A stretch of 64,000 nucleotides of DNA from Norana najaformis (GCA_964023275.1 OZ029920.1:1520572-1584571); one strand, 5' to 3'. Positions 11,185 to 22,889 are shown, counted from the stretch's first letter. The notes: generated from the letters alone by a model not told the origin. Numbers and translations are program-made.

Positions 11185-11314
11185 TTTAGCCACACGAAAG
11201 TGACGACGTAGAAGATACAGAGGCAGATGCTGAGAGAGATGATGACAATTGAAGACACAATGATGATCAGATAGGAATCCGTTAAGCTACGAGCTCCAGG
11301 TCGATCGAGGCCAC
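11185..11314 (-). CDS. Transmembrane exon of an Ig-domain membrane protein
   Basis: The exon follows the acceptor CTGCTCAG at 11315 and starts with two bases that complete the codon left by the Ig exon at 12899. It reads GGLDRPGARSLTDSY, then a 20+ residue hydrophobic segment (LIIIVSSIVIISLSICLCIF), then YVVTFVWLK. This is a single membrane span with a basic end on the cytosolic side. At 11185/11184 the sequence reads CTAAA|gtaagc. This is either a donor leading to a cytoplasmic exon not identified to the left, or, read through, Lys-stop, giving an almost tailless protein. Phase and spacing link it to the Ig exon. The pairing is inferred, not proven by a transcript. Confidence 0.68.
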
Positions 11315-11596
11315 CTGAGCAGAAACAATCATCACAACTGCATCAGGCTATGTGTATCAAAGCATTCTTGTTGTGTCAATTTAAGGACCTTTCAAAAGCG
11401 TCCCAACTCTTTACCCTTTAAATGATATTTACATATGTTTACATATATTTATTAATATGCGATTTATTAACTAATAGAAATTTCTTTCTTAATACTTATC
11501 AATATAAATTTGTTTATCTATTTGCCCCTGAACAGACTGAGTCTTACTCGAGTTATGTATTAATTATATAGTTTTATATTGCTCGTCGTAATCTGT

Positions 11597-11800
11597 TGAC
11601 TTCTATAGCGCCGTTGCCATAATGCCTAGGGCATCAATCGGTGGTCGTTTCAAGTGAAATCGTTATCAAAATCAGAACCCGTTGGAGAAGCCAGGTCGCA
11701 TTCCGACAAGTCAGAGAAACCGGAAGTTAGGTTACGTTGGGTAAACAATGTGAAACCGATGAGTCTCAGTCTAAACGTGAATGAAATCATTCATTGTTTA
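11597..11800 (-). repeat. LINE family B 3' end
   Basis: It starts with the reverse complement of the 3' motif (acttctatagcgccgt) and continues through gcataatgcc-like and gcatcaatcggtggtcg blocks to gtctaaacgtgaatgaaat. This matches 61400-61600 and, inverted, 28905-29410. Confidence 0.75.
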
Positions 11801-12479
11801 ACGTCTAAAGATTTTTATAACCAAACCCTTGTGTTTACGCCCCTCCCACTTTGTTTTACGCCCATCCCACTTTCTTTTACGCCCTCCCACTTAAGCGAGC
11901 GACAGCCTATCATTGGCCAATGCATATCAGAGTACGTTACATGGATGGGTGATCATTGGTTGACACGTGTAGCTGAACCGCGACACGAGTATCGAGAACA
12001 AAACGACACACGTGCATCTTCTTCCATATGGAGCCAAGAGACGAGATGTAGCTGTGGAATTGATCTCTTCGTAATAGGAGGGTGCAGTGCCTCCCCTATG
12101 ACTCAATTCTCGCCAGGTCATGACCGGAAAGGTGTCACCAGAGTAAGTTATTGCGCATGTCAGTGTTACGTTGCTTTCTGATTGGCTGTCGCAATCCGCC
12201 TCTGCTGGCCAATCGTCTGCCGATGAGTGGCAAGTGGGCGGGGATTCTGAAAACCATGAAACAAATAAGCAGCCACTGTTTCTGTTAGATAAGTCAACTC
12301 TTAATCGTTGGTTATTTATTATTTTATGGGTCTTAATTTTTATACATTAGTGTACAAAAACTAAAATAAAAAAAACTAAAGTAGCAATGCATCCTCGTTT
12401 GACAATATATGTGCAACGTTCTTATTTAATTTGGTAATTACTGACTGACTTCATGAACTCTAAACCGACGCTTCGATAA
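11801..12479. other. Intron sequence of the Ig gene; nothing recognised
   Basis: There is a small tandem motif at about 11829-11890 (cgcccctcccactttgtttta, repeated three times with changes). No exon or mobile element can be supported. Confidence 0.35.
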
Positions 12480-12705
12480 CGTAATCGTAAACTCTTGATT
12501 TATACAGCGCCAACGAAAGCTAATTTGCGAGAACCAGATTATTCACAGGCGCTCAATCAAAACAAAATCGATAAGTGGAAAGAGTTCGGTTCCAGGTCAA
12601 GTTCCAAGAGTCAGGCAGGCAGACGATCAAACGGCTACGATGGATGGTGTTTGAAATTGAAGCAGAAAGAGAGAAAAGGCAAAGAAGAAGTATCAGGATA
12701 GGATT
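12480..12705 (-). repeat. LINE family C 3' end
   Basis: Reverse orientation: the tail region (cgtaatcgtaaactc) is at the left, followed by the GCGCC block, cgctcaatcaaaacaaaatcg, and ggttccaggtcaagttcc. Confidence 0.75.
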
Positions 12706-12898
12706 TCTGCAAGAGAATTTTTTCAATGCCTTTAATCAGACGTACGTAATAGGTCAAACCGCAAATGATAGACCAAACTATTCCTCCGTGGTTATGGGGC
12801 ATCCTCCGTGCAGGGTCTAGAACCTCCACTGGAGTCAGACAACGAATCAACCTACCCCACCTGTCTAAACTTTGTTCGCCCCTTTGAACCGCACTCAC

Positions 12899-13198
12899 CA
12901 ATTACTATAAGCTGCGATGTGGCACCAATCTTCCCTTCTTCTTCCACGCACCTGTAGTTTCCCGCGTCAGACAATTCGACCGAGGCAATCGTCCACTTGA
13001 CGCCGCTTTCCATGAAATCGGCGCTCCATTGAAGGTCACCGAGGTCACCGGTGGAGTTTGTGCGTGACGTAACGAGGGTGTAGTTGACCTCTGACCTTGG
13101 CGGGCGATGGTAGAGCAGGTCGGTGGGGTGAGGACAGGCGAACTGAACAACCTCTCCCACCTGTGCCACGCGACTCAATGGTAGATGGCTAGCGGTAA
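12899..13198 (-). CDS. Immunoglobulin-domain exon of a membrane protein
   Basis: A 300-base exon that starts after TGTACAG and ends at ATTG|gtgagt. It is phase 1 at both ends, typical of exons encoding whole Ig domains. The domain shows the B-strand Cys (VGEVVQFACPHP), a C-strand Trp (LGDLQWSADF), and the F-strand signature LSDAGNYRCVEEEG, closing with TSQLIVI in the G strand. The Asp-x-Gly-x-Tyr-x-Cys motif and disulfide spacing are intact. Two N-glycosylation sequons (NYT, NST) lie between the cysteines. It probably acts at the cell surface in adhesion or recognition. The next exon to the left is the membrane span at 11185-11314. The signal-peptide exon was not found upstream. Confidence 0.78.
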
Positions 13199-13263
13199 CT
13201 GTACAGTGGATCACATGCAAGAGATACTGTACACTGTGAAGTAAGGTGACAATGTTACATATT

Positions 13264-13420
13264 GCGGCAGGGGCGGCTCCAGGATGGGGAAGAGCATTTC
13301 CAGAGGGGCGCCACGTTCTGGCAGTCGACCATCCATAGGTCTGGTCTAAGGGGGGCCGGCATATAACCAAAAGGGGCGGAGGGACGAAGCCCCCCTTGCC
13401 TAGCAAGCCAACCATTACAC
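13264..13420 (-). repeat. Dispersed repeat I, copy 1
   Basis: About 150 bp shared with 23888-24040 and 28488-28635. Common blocks: ggcggctcca, agagcatttccagagg, cgccac-ttc, and ccggcatataaccaa. Confidence 0.7.
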
Positions 13421-13467
13421 TATCGCGCCTCTGTGAGAGCAATAGATAAGAGGTTAGTTATATATAG

Positions 13468-13580
13468 TTCTGTTTAACGACATCTTATGGCATCATAGGC
13501 CATAGACGTCGCCCTCCTCCTTTATCCAGGCTTCGGATTGGCAATACCCGAGTACGGCCAGTGGCGGCGTTAATAAGGGG
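13468..13580. repeat. Dispersed repeat D, copy 1
   Basis: The block gtttaacgacatcttatggca, then cgtcgccctcctcctttatcc, then the aggcttcgg and agtggcggcgtta blocks. It recurs at 22475-22580 and 43245-43355, with shorter pieces at 22340, 22655 and 50525. Confidence 0.7.
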
Positions 13581-13609
13581 TTAGTTGAGAGTTAAACTGC
13601 GTGTATATT

Positions 13610-14226
13610 AATTCACCTTCTTTAACCTACGCGCCACAGACCATCTAAACTTTGACCTTGCAATGCAACCACACAATGATATTATTGTCTGTTATTGAAA
13701 GCTGATAAGCATGCAACACAAAGCCACACGTTGGAAGATTTCCGCATAGTCGCCGAGAAAATCTCCGATCCATATGTCGCCCTCTGGCGAATGATACATA
13801 TTGTAAATAAACGGAAACTCAAACTGTCTGTTTACTCTACTCGTGCGTCTCGTTCTGTGTATCCGTCTATCTGTCTGTCTACTGATGCATGTCGTTTTCC
13901 TTCTTCTCGGACAGATACGGATAACAGACAAAGCTAAGTAAATGTAGGACATTTACTTTGCTATGTCTGTTATCCGTATACAAATAATGTTTACACAGAA
14001 CGAGACAAAGATGTAGAGTACGCGGACAGTTTGAGTTTCCGTTTATTTACAGTATTCATTTGGATCGGAGATTTTCTCGGCGACTATGCGGAAATCTTCC
14101 AACGTGTGGCGTTGTGTTGTGCGCTGATCAACTTTCAATGACAGACAATAATGTTATTGTGTGGTTTCATTGCAAGGTCAAAGTTTAGCTGGTCTGTGGC
14201 GCGTAGGTAAAAGAAGGAGAATTCGA
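13610..14226. mobile_element. Foldback element (long inverted repeat)
   Basis: The left arm (13610-13942) and right arm (13948-14226) are inverted copies meeting at a short centre (aagtaaatgt-agg-acatttactt). The arms share blocks such as ggatcggagattttctcggcg, tgcggaaatcttccaacgtg, and the outer ggcgcgtaggt. The left arm carries about 50 extra bases. No transposase is present, so it is a non-autonomous foldback or MITE-like insertion. The mirrored open frames on the two arms are a by-product. Confidence 0.8.
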
Positions 14227-14635
14227 GGAAATTGTCGTGCGGGAAAAGTAGGACTTCGCCATAGTGTTATTGGTTTCGTCGATTGATCGCCAGTTGACCG
14301 ATTCGTAAACATCACGAATAACCGACTAACAGTCACATACTCAGAAGTTCAATAGGCTACTTCGCTTGTTACAACCAGATTGAAGCAGTTGGTAAGTAAA
14401 CAGAATTCCATAGCGGTTTCGTCCAATCTTTTCGGCAAGATTTACAAATGGGGCCACGAAGATCTGTGGAGGAGAACAAGTCAGGACCTTGAAGGCTTTT
14501 AGGTCAACGCCGGTTTATTGTGCAGTGGAGTGGAACAGCTTGAACTTAGGTCGAGTTACGTTTTCTTGTTTCTGGACTGGACTCTGGCGAAGCACTGCAG
14601 GCACGTGGACACGATGAAGTATCCAGACAACAACG

Positions 14636-14690
14636 ACAACGACGACGACGACGACGATGATGATGATGATGATGGTGATGATTATCATGA
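14636..14690. repeat. GAC/GAT microsatellite
   Basis: (GAC)n passing into (GAT)n. Confidence 0.8.
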
Positions 14691-14768
14691 TGTTTGTAGG
14701 AGGACAACACAAACATTGGAGGTATGCGATCGTTGCCAAAGAACAATGAACGATATACTTAAGAACTG

Positions 14769-15020
14769 GCCTGATTAGCTCATTGGTTAAAGCGTACATG
14801 AAGCCGCCCTTTTGTGTGATGATGCCGTTTCGTACACAGATAGTGGCTTATTTCGGGAAATTTAGTCTCGGGCTAGCACGGTCCGTAAAAGGGGGCCTTA
14901 AGTGGCGTGGTCCTCATTCAGACGGGCAGCGGTGGGGAAGGATTTCGCCCGATACATTCATCGCAAAATGAGCAGGGTCGATGCCAGACGGTAACTATAG
15001 AAAAACGTGTACATTTTCAA
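14769..15020 (+). repeat. tRNA-derived SINE, family F
   Basis: The head looks like a tRNA with an A-box-like segment (CTGATTAGCTCATTGGTTAAAGC) and a decayed B-box (GCCGTTTCGTAC). The body contains gggctagcacggtccgtaaa, gggcagcggtggggaaggat and gatgccagacggtaactatag. The same body occurs at 27180-27450 and, in part, at 23105, 37830, 42750 and 43575. Confidence 0.7.
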
Positions 15021-17580
15021 TGGAAGAACATTTCCACAATCTACAGAGATACTAAACAAATCCTAACATAAGGTAGCGAAAATTTCCCACTCAACACATA
15101 TGCAAAGAAAATATCCAGATGTGTTTGACCGGAGAGTTATACCTCGTTAGGATTCTCGTAAACATAGTTCCGCTTTCAGGAGAAATCGGACAGCGATGCT
15201 TTGACTCTAAAACCTAGCACTACCTATAGCTCAAAGGTAGGCCGTCCCACACACAGTAGCTTCTGTTCTGCCTTTTCCTATTGTGATGTAGAGCCATATA
15301 AGTTTACCACACAACTGTGTAAATTTCAAAATAAAATTCGTTTACCGCTGATATTTCACATAGGAGATGGTTAGACTCACCTTTGTGGAAAGTCAGCCAC
15401 AACAAGAATGATAATAAATTGGCTTTCAGTAACATGACTGGTATCTGTAAGTAGTTTAACTAAGAAGTTAACTAAGTAGTTAAACTACTATATCCACGGT
15501 TACTGGTTAGCAGTTAGCCTACATTAAGATAGGAAACGCTAACCGAGTTGTTCAATCAGTCCGATCAAATTCAAAGGAGAAATTGAACTGCTGGCAATAA
15601 GACGGATCGATGCGATGACAATTGATGGCAGCTGTGCAAACAGAAACGCATAATGGCCGAATCCAGTAGCAGACGACAACAGAGAACAAAGGCAGACGAT
15701 AGGACGAGACGATAGGGGTAGACGATGCTTCGAAGCAGACGACAGCGACAATTCCTCTTCCACTAAACACACCTACATGTACTACTCCGTCAAAGTCGAC
15801 TCAGGAAACGTTTTCAACCTTCCTTGAGTCGCTCATTTTTAGATCTATTAGTTATACACATGTTGTAACGCCTTTGTAAGGTTCTTTAGAAGGCGCTATA
15901 TAAGTAGCTAGATACACATATACATACTTATTTACATACATACATACTTACACACATACATGTTGATTATTACTATGCTTCTCGCTTCAATATGTACATT
16001 CGCGAATTCACGTAGTGCTACTGCTGTAGTCAGCCTGTTAATAACTTCGATCCCATGAAGCTTTCTCGCATTCGTCGAATTAAAACAATGGCTTAGAAAG
16101 ACGCTACAACAGTTTCCAATTCGTATCAAGATCACAGCTTTTGGACAGCAATTTCATGGCCAACTCAACCAACCCCCAAACAACACTGGACGCATCGTCT
16201 AGGGTAGTCCCAGGAAGAATGTACAGCTCAATTACGAGACTATCGGCAGCTTGGCGTCAACCTCTTAAACGTTTTGAATTCCCGATCCTGGCAAGCCATA
16301 TGACACGGACATCATGTTCAACGAATGACCAGTAGCCTACCTTACTAACGTAAAAGAAAAGCTTCAATATTTAGCTTCCTCTTGCCTTTAGGTAGTGCAG
16401 TTAAACTGACACAATTGCAACAGTATCTTTATTTACAACAAAATATCACTCATCCGTTTCACTGATTCACAGCCGTTGCTTACAACTGAAAATTAAAATA
16501 ACGGCAAAAAACGTCGACAAACATAGCATATTAACAATTAAAAAACCGCAATTTTACCAACTAGGCCTACTAAAATTCAACACATATTATTAACATTTTC
16601 ACGTGTTTGTAAATTAAATAAAATCCTTAACGTCCTATAAACGCAAAATGCACAACAAACGCAAGGAAATCGACAAAACAGTTTCGTCAGAATCGCTTTT
16701 TAAAATTTAAATCCCTAAAATACGATCCTTACAAGATCAATACTAAAATACCAAGCCTTACAATATTATACTATATACAACCGTGGAAGAGATGTTTCAA
16801 AACATAACAGAAATCATTTTTCCACGGGTTGAACAAACCCAGTCCTCTGAACAAATCCTCGCCTACCATTCTTAAAATCGTGCACCAAGACCAGGAATTT
16901 GGACAGCCTGGCCCACATACGAAATAAAATCTGATCGTAAAGGTTCCTTTCCTTATACCTTCATCGTCTTCTGAAACTGAACCTTCCGCAAACGTCTGTT
17001 CAGCCGCATCTAACAAGTTTCCTCACACCATTTTCCATAGCACCGTCATCTTAACTGGTCGAGTCCTCAAAATAGAATCCTAGGATCCTGTTTCATCACT
17101 CGTATGTCTCTTTGCATCACCATCTGTCGCAAAAAATATCATCCTCATTTCATACTAGACACTTTGTTCTTCAGCCATAACCTTTTGTTTAAATCGCCAT
17201 CCATCTGCCTGTTTCAACCCCTTAGAGCAGCGACTGAACAAACCAATTCCTTTCCTTAATGTATCCTGCATTTATTCTGTGGCTTAGAGATTCATCCCTC
17301 TGCAGCTGTCCTTCTGGTATCTGGCTCTATCCAACCATTCTAGCAAAACGCAAATCGAAGCAGAGTAACAACACAGTAAAAGACCAATCCCACAAAGACC
17401 AATCCCACAAAAGACCAATCCCACAAAAGATCAATCCAGTAGGAGACCATCCAGTAAAAGATCAAATTCCGCAAAAGAACAGTTTTAGCAGAATACAAAT
17501 CCATCAAAATTTCAGACCAATCCAGCTGGTCTGTGCACTGTACAGTCTCTTTCACCACTAGGACCTACTTCCGATGTGGT
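15021..17580. other. Intergenic stretch between the Ig gene side and the BTB gene
   Basis: At 15860-15960 lies a family E tail: a small hairpin (cgcctt...aaggcg) followed by ctatataagtagc and a cataca-rich microsatellite. A short direct repeat (cacaaagaccaatcc, cacaaaagaccaatcc) lies at about 17390-17440. No exon can be supported. The missing 5' exons of the Ig gene could lie here or further right. Confidence 0.4.
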
Positions 17581-18634
17581 TCAGACGTCGTCTAGAATAT
17601 GGAAATAGAACCTTGCGAACTGTCCAGCCGACACGGTCGACCTGCTCCAAGGAACAATGACGGAATTCATGAACTCGAAGCGAACCCCGGATGCCCAGCA
17701 CCTTGAATGACCTTCGACCCCGATGAACTCTGGCAAATGACCCTCCTGTGTCACGGTCACCGTGTATACCTTGCGTGCCTTCGCCATCCACAGCCGGTCC
17801 TCCTCGAAGTAGACCTTGGCCGTCTTGACCGCCCGGTTGTGGTATAAAACCGGAGAGATAGTCACGCGGTATTTGCGAATTGGATTGTTTCCCTCGTGTA
17901 CCTCGATGTCAACATCGTAACAGGTGGTCAATCGTGCCGTGTAGATCTCAACGCCTGTGATGAGGATGTCCCTTGAGCACGTGAAACTTATCGAATCGGG
18001 TGACGTCTTGTTTGATTTCGGCCCTCTCAGATGGTTGGCTATAGCGTCATCGAAGCGGTCAACGTAGCTCTCCTTTGGGCTTCTTCTCTTCCTGGGACGA
18101 TGTCTGTTCTTCCCGTGGCCAGCCAGAACCTTCTGCGCGATGCCCCTGTCTTGCGACTGGCGCACAATCGCCTCGTAGTCCCTCCGGGGTATAGTTGCAA
18201 AGTCGATGGCGTTCAGAATTCCGCTAAGGTGTCTTGCAACCACCTGTTCTTCACTCAGGTGTGTCAAGTCAGGATTCCGCGGTTGATTCCTAGCCCATCT
18301 GACGCATCCGTTCCAGATGACCGACTCCTCTGCAACTGTGTACTTTATCTTGGCGAATCGTTGCACGGTCCGCTGGTCCAGAGACAGGAATCCTTCAGAG
18401 CGCATCACGCTCTCCGTTGCCCAGAAGATGAACTGCCAGCATCTTCGTTCCAGCTTCTTCTCGTCATGGATGATGCTGATGGCCAGAACTTGGCAGATGT
18501 TGTCGACGTTCAGACGATTCTTGAGGTACTGGCAACACTGAACGGACAGTCGGGTAATGATGTACATGTGGCCAAGTTCCATCAGAGGAAGAATGGTCTC
18601 ATCCGTCGCCTTTAGAATATCCGTGTAGATGAAC
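17581..18634 (-). CDS. BTB-BACK-PHR protein, last exon (end of BTB, BACK and PHR domains)
   Basis: 351 codons including the stop at 17581-17583. The exon opens after GTGTGGTTTAG and completes a Glu codon, giving MLE-FIYTDILKATDETI, the classic end of a BTB fold. BACK-domain sequence follows (CCQYLKNRLNVDNICQVLAISIIH; FLSLDQRTVQRFAK; VIWNGCVRWARNQ). A basic linker is next (GHGKNRHRPRKRRSPKESY), then a C-terminal PHR-type beta domain of about 140 residues starting at SPDSISFTCSRDILITGVEIY and ending SAGQFARFYFHILDDV. The order BTB-BACK-PHR is that of BTBD1/2/3/6, substrate adaptors of Cullin-3 ubiquitin ligases. Sequence similarity within the group does not let me name an orthologue. Confidence 0.86.
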
Positions 18635-18655
18635 CTAAACCACACCAACACAGGA

Positions 18656-18915
18656 CGTGTCATTATCACCAACAGAATATGTCATTATCACTAATATAGA
18701 ACATGTAATTGTGGCAAACAGAATATGTCATAGTCACCAACATGGAACATGCCTTTATGACCAACAGAATATGCCATTATTACCAACACAGAACATGTCA
18801 TTATCACCAACAGAATGTGTCATTATCACAAACACAGTACATGTCATTATCACCAACAGAATATGTCATTATCACCAACAGAATATGTCATTATCACCAA
18901 TATAGAGCACGCCTT
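18656..18915. repeat. Minisatellite, ~22-bp unit tcattatcaccaacagaat
   Basis: About twelve imperfect tandem units. The array starts about 20 bases upstream of the 3' splice site of the BTB gene's last exon. The acceptor region (ctgttggtgtggtttag on the minus strand) itself resembles a unit. Confidence 0.88.
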
Positions 18916-19171
18916 TATCACCAAAACAGAACAGAGGGGTTACAAAGCTGTTGCAGAAATGGCACAAAAGAGGGAAGAGCGGTGTTGTTGAATTCCTGAA
19001 TCTGCCTGAGGGCAGAACACTGACGAAGCAGTTAGATCTACTTAACTGGCATCATACAACACAACCGAAATGACTTTACACAATTCTAAGCTTCGACTTT
19101 GCACGTTTTCATGAATTGGCGCAATATAAATCATTTTGGTCTATGAGAAATAAACGTCAAAAGTCTCTTAC

Positions 19172-19532
19172 TCGAGCATTTTGAAGAATACTTCCGGATG
19201 CGCATGCGCAATGGTAACAACATTCGTCCAACTCTCTTTCATTCCACTGTCAAACATGGCCCTGAAGACGGGGCTGCTGGCTGCGAGGAGGCCCTTGTGG
19301 GCGCCGATCACAACCGTCTTCCGCCCCCTGTGATCCCCATCTTTGGCTGAATCACCCGCCCAGTCTTCAACAGAGGATTCAAGCGAGAACTCAAAGGTGA
19401 CGTCCGGGTAGAGACCACCGTTCTCGATCGTGTAGCGATTCCTCGCCGCTATAGAAGCGTCGTACGGCCAACCTCCCGGGGGTCGAGTGCATGTCTTCGG
19501 GAACGAAGTCTTGTTCTTTTGAGACGACCCAT
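19172..19532 (-). CDS. BTB-BACK-PHR protein, internal exon with most of the BTB domain
   Basis: A 361-base exon between the acceptor GGTTGCATCAG and the donor CTCGA|gtaagag. It starts with two bases of a split codon and ends with two (GA), completed by G at 18634. It reads ARNRYTIENGGLYPDVTFEF...RKTVVIGAHKGLLAASSPVFRAMFDSGMKESWTNVVTIAHAHPEVFFKML. The AHKGLLAASSPVFRAMF block is the BTB/POZ core for dimerisation and Cullin-3 contact. An in-frame ATG at 19572 is probably not the start, because its hydrophobic codons coincide with the pyrimidine-rich acceptor tract. The true first exon lies upstream and was not found. Confidence 0.83.
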
Positions 19533-19834
19533 CTGATGCAACCACGAAAAGAAAGAAAATAGTTACTGCCAATACATTACCCTCAGTTATTCCCTATTCG
19601 ACCTCACACCCATGATCGTATTATTCTTCCTGCTGACAATTTAACGCGCAAATGTTTTATTATTAGGATGTTGTATGCATGTTAAGTTTTCTTGTGTTCT
19701 TAAATACTTGTAAACCGATGAGCAATTAGCTACTGGTTAATAAAAAATATACTTACTTGCTTTACTTACTTACTTATTTACTTGTTTGCTTACTTACTTA
19801 CTTACTTATACTCAATAACTGTAACTTGATAAAC
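19533..19834. other. Upstream of the BTB exons; TACT-type simple repeat only
   Basis: A cttactta microsatellite lies at about 19755-19810. No first exon of the BTB gene can be supported here. Confidence 0.4.
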
Positions 19835-20120
19835 GCCCCTTACAAAGTTCAGAAGTATACACTGAAGCCGGAAAACAGGAAATATTAAGAACCATACACC
19901 GACTGTAATCGTAAACGTAAGCTCGAGATTTCTATAGCTCACAACGAAAACCAAGTCGCGGGAACTAGCTTATTCACAGGCGCTCAGTCAAAAGAAAATC
20001 CATAGGCAGGAAGGGTTCGGTTCCAGGTCAAGATCCAAAAGTGAGGCAGCAAAGGCATGTAAGGGGATGAGGAAGAATCAGGATAGGATTTAAGGAGGAG
20101 GAATGTTTTCGGATTGGAAG
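19835..20120 (-). repeat. Repeat H followed by a LINE family C 3' end
   Basis: 19835-19905 matches 7715-7800. From 19905 the reverse family C tail (gtaatcgtaaacgtaagctcg), cgctcagtcaaaagaaaatcc and ggttccaggtcaagatcc follow. Confidence 0.7.
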
Positions 20121-20149
20121 AGGAAGTTTTCAGTATAGAGCCTGTGATA

Positions 20150-20540
20150 TTAATTAGTTATAAAACACTCCGGATTTCTTCAACGCTCAAAAAACCTAAC
20201 TCGTGTGAACCAGCTAAGGCAAAAACGAAGTCTGTGAGACGGGTTAGTTCCAGTTGAAAAGTGTGTCAGGTCGGCACTTGCAGATGGCCACGGTGGATGG
20301 AGCATGGAATTGGAGCGGCAGGACAGATAAGGGGAAGATTAGGATAGGGACTGTGGAAGAAGAGTGTTTTCAGTTTTGAGTGAAAAACCTGCGCTGAGAT
20401 TGCAAGGGGTGAAGTGTTGGTGAGTTTGTATGTTGGACCAGATATGACAAGAAAAGCGGAGTTGGCAGCATGAGTCAGGAGCTGCCGTAGTTCTGGCCGA
20501 AGTGATCGTCTTGCATTTTTGACACGACCCCTCAAAACAG
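20150..20540 (-). pseudogene. LINE-like ORF2 C terminus, remnant
   Basis: A minus-strand frame ends in a segment like other CR1-type C termini: [19 protein letters not shown]... and VFHSKLKTLFFHSPYPNLP. It is related to the piece at 54830-55000 (VAIAAPSLWNKLPAELRQL). It is truncated and interrupted. Confidence 0.55.
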
Positions 20541-20565
20541 ATACAGAAACACAGTTCTACACATA

Positions 20566-20566
20566 C

Positions 20567-20651
<85 letters not shown>
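20566..20651. repeat. (AT)n microsatellite
   Basis: About 40 uninterrupted AT units, with short TATATA and GTAT stretches nearby (20685-20885). Confidence 0.95.
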
Positions 20652-20653
<2 letters not shown>

Positions 20654-20889
20654 GAACCTTTTTCGTGCATTTATTTACAGAGATAGTATATATATATATA
20701 TAGCTGTATGTGGAATGTCATACATCAAAAGTCCTGGTTCATTTGCGTATACACGACGCTGCACGTATTTTATGCGTGGCCTTGTTGGTTCAACGGGTCG
20801 TAAATACGCAATGTATATATGTATATGTATGTGTGTATCTATATGTATATATGTGTGTGCATATATATGGGTAAATATATATTGATAAA

Positions 20890-22474
20890 CTCTCACACTT
20901 CTTCAGAGTACAACGAAGTCAAAACAACCAGCATCACCACCCGCAACAGTCAAAAGTCACCTGACTCACGCAACCTTAAATCATTCTGCAGGCGACAATG
21001 TCAAGTATTTTACCCCGTATTTCCTTTGCACATATTCGCCAGAAGACCAGTATATACAAAACAAGCTGTTGTATTGTAGGGACTACACGCAAACACGTGG
21101 TCTACGCAGTTCCATGTAGTTCGTGGGGCTCGGCTCCTAATCCCGAACACCTCAACCTTGACCCAAGTTAAAGTTACTTATATACGGTAATAGGTCTACA
21201 GCTGAGAAATTGCGTGTCATGAAACGTCTACTAACTCATTTTGTTGTATACGGGCTTCTTCTTTTTGTTTTCTCTGCCTTGGTTCGGATATTTTGAAGAC
21301 TTTAAACGGACGTTTTCTTCCGAAAATAATTGACAGCTCGCTCAACACGTAAACACGTGTCCCGCTAAATCTGGCGCCCTTCAGGTGACGAAAGCGAGGC
21401 AGACATGCTATTGAACAAAGATGCGGACACGGGGTTAAGTTTTATAGCGCATTTCACAGGGATGTCTTGCTAGTATGGAATTTAGTCCGTTTCACCGTTT
21501 CGACTGAAATGAATCGCTATGAGAGAAAATATGATTGGCATGTCGAAAGATACTTAAAACAAAGGGAAAACTGAAATTAGATTCATGTATTTTTGCGTTG
21601 AATTCGAGAAATTCAGAAATTGTCCCAAGGGATTTTGACCCGACACACGCCAAGTTTTGGCTCGCCTGATTAAAATAAAAGTATGAAGTTCATGCCTGGA
21701 ATAAACAGACACTAATGTAGCGTGTATTCTCTCAGACATCGAGTGTCTAGCGAGGTTTGTGAGCTTCTTATTATTAGGCCTTTTTGGTTTTGCTATTTCG
21801 ATTCAATTCATTATTATTTCGTCCGATCTTGTTTAGGAGGGATTATCGAGTCATGCTTCATGCATTAAGATAACGGCGCCATAGAAGTTTCAAGATTTGA
21901 TTTGATTTCATTTGATTGAGCGCTGTGTGTATGCAAGTTCATATACGGGCACGAATATTTGTAACTTTTGAAAGGAAATTTGCCCATCGCTGGTTTAGTC
22001 CCTCGACTCATTCGGCGGATTTTTTCCATCCATTTATCTGCTGTCCCTAGTACTTGCAGCAAAAACAAATCAGCCTCAACCTGTGGATCACCGTACAAAG
22101 CGTCAATCAGCATCTCTATGGCCGACTTTTGAAACCATAGGGATCATCATCATCTCCTTAGCTTTAAAAGAATGCACAATGTTAAACGCCACCTTGTGGC
22201 TGCAAGGACCGTTGACGTCGACTACCACTGTCCCCACTGAACTGTGACAGGCTAGAACGCACAACGAAAAGAACACGGAAAATTTATAACGTCGCAGAAA
22301 GCTATTTAAAGGTGTCTAAATGTAGGCTAATGTAGTTTCAAGTGTTTAATGATATCTTTTGGTTGCCAGGGCCACTGACTTCGACCTTACTTTACCTGAT
22401 CACCATGTATAATGACGAGGCACGGCAGCGGTAGAATTCTGCTAATTTGTGTTATATTATCAGTATAGTTCCAC
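20890..22474. other. Intergenic; mostly unrecognised
   Basis: At 21845-21900 a LINE B-type end (gataacggcgccatagaagtt) is followed by gatttgatttgatttc. Short repeat D pieces lie at about 22170-22240 and 22340-22420. The rest shows nothing. Confidence 0.4.
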
Positions 22475-22715
22475 TGTTTAACGACGTCTTATGGCATCAA
22501 AGGCCGTTGACGTCGCCCTCCTCCTTTGTCCAGGCTTCGGACTTGGGCTTCCCCTACTGAAAACAGTGGCGGAGTTATGTGGAAAATATAACGTCGGCAA
22601 AAGTGATTTGTAGGTGTCGAAACTTAGCCCAGTATTATTAGTACTTTAGTCGTATTCATTGTTTAACGACATCGTGTGTGGCTGCCAAGACCGTTGACGT
22701 CGGCCTTACTTCCGC
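22475..22715. repeat. Dispersed repeat D, copies 2 and 3
   Basis: 22475-22580 is nearly collinear with 13468-13580 (gtttaacgacgtcttatggc; cgtcgccctcctcctttgtcc). A second, shorter piece starts at 22655. Confidence 0.65.
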
Positions 22716-22889
22716 TATTTCTAAAGGAAGAATTGCCTCCTTAAAGTTATTGCGTGTGTGTAAACGATAAATGTAAATATAAATGTACAGGTTTCTCGTA
22801 TAGCTGACCGTATATATATATATATACATGACGCTTGAAATTAAAGTGAGTAGACATATATATATAGAATACAGATATATATATATATA

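Noticed and set aside
13692..13952. Opposite-strand frames of about 80 codons
   Set aside because: They lie on the arm of the foldback element and are mirrored in the other arm.
18031..18615. 194-codon plus-strand frame over the BTB last exon
   Set aside because: Shadow of the BACK/PHR coding sequence on the minus strand.
18656..18915. CRISPR-like array
   Set aside because: The units are directly tandem with no distinct spacers, there are no cas genes, and the genome is eukaryotic; it is a minisatellite.
19168..19572. Signal peptide at the start of the BTB exon (MAVTIFFLFVVASDGS)
   Set aside because: The hydrophobic codons are the pyrimidine-rich tract of a good 3' splice site (GGTTGCATCAG), and BTB-BACK-PHR proteins are cytosolic.
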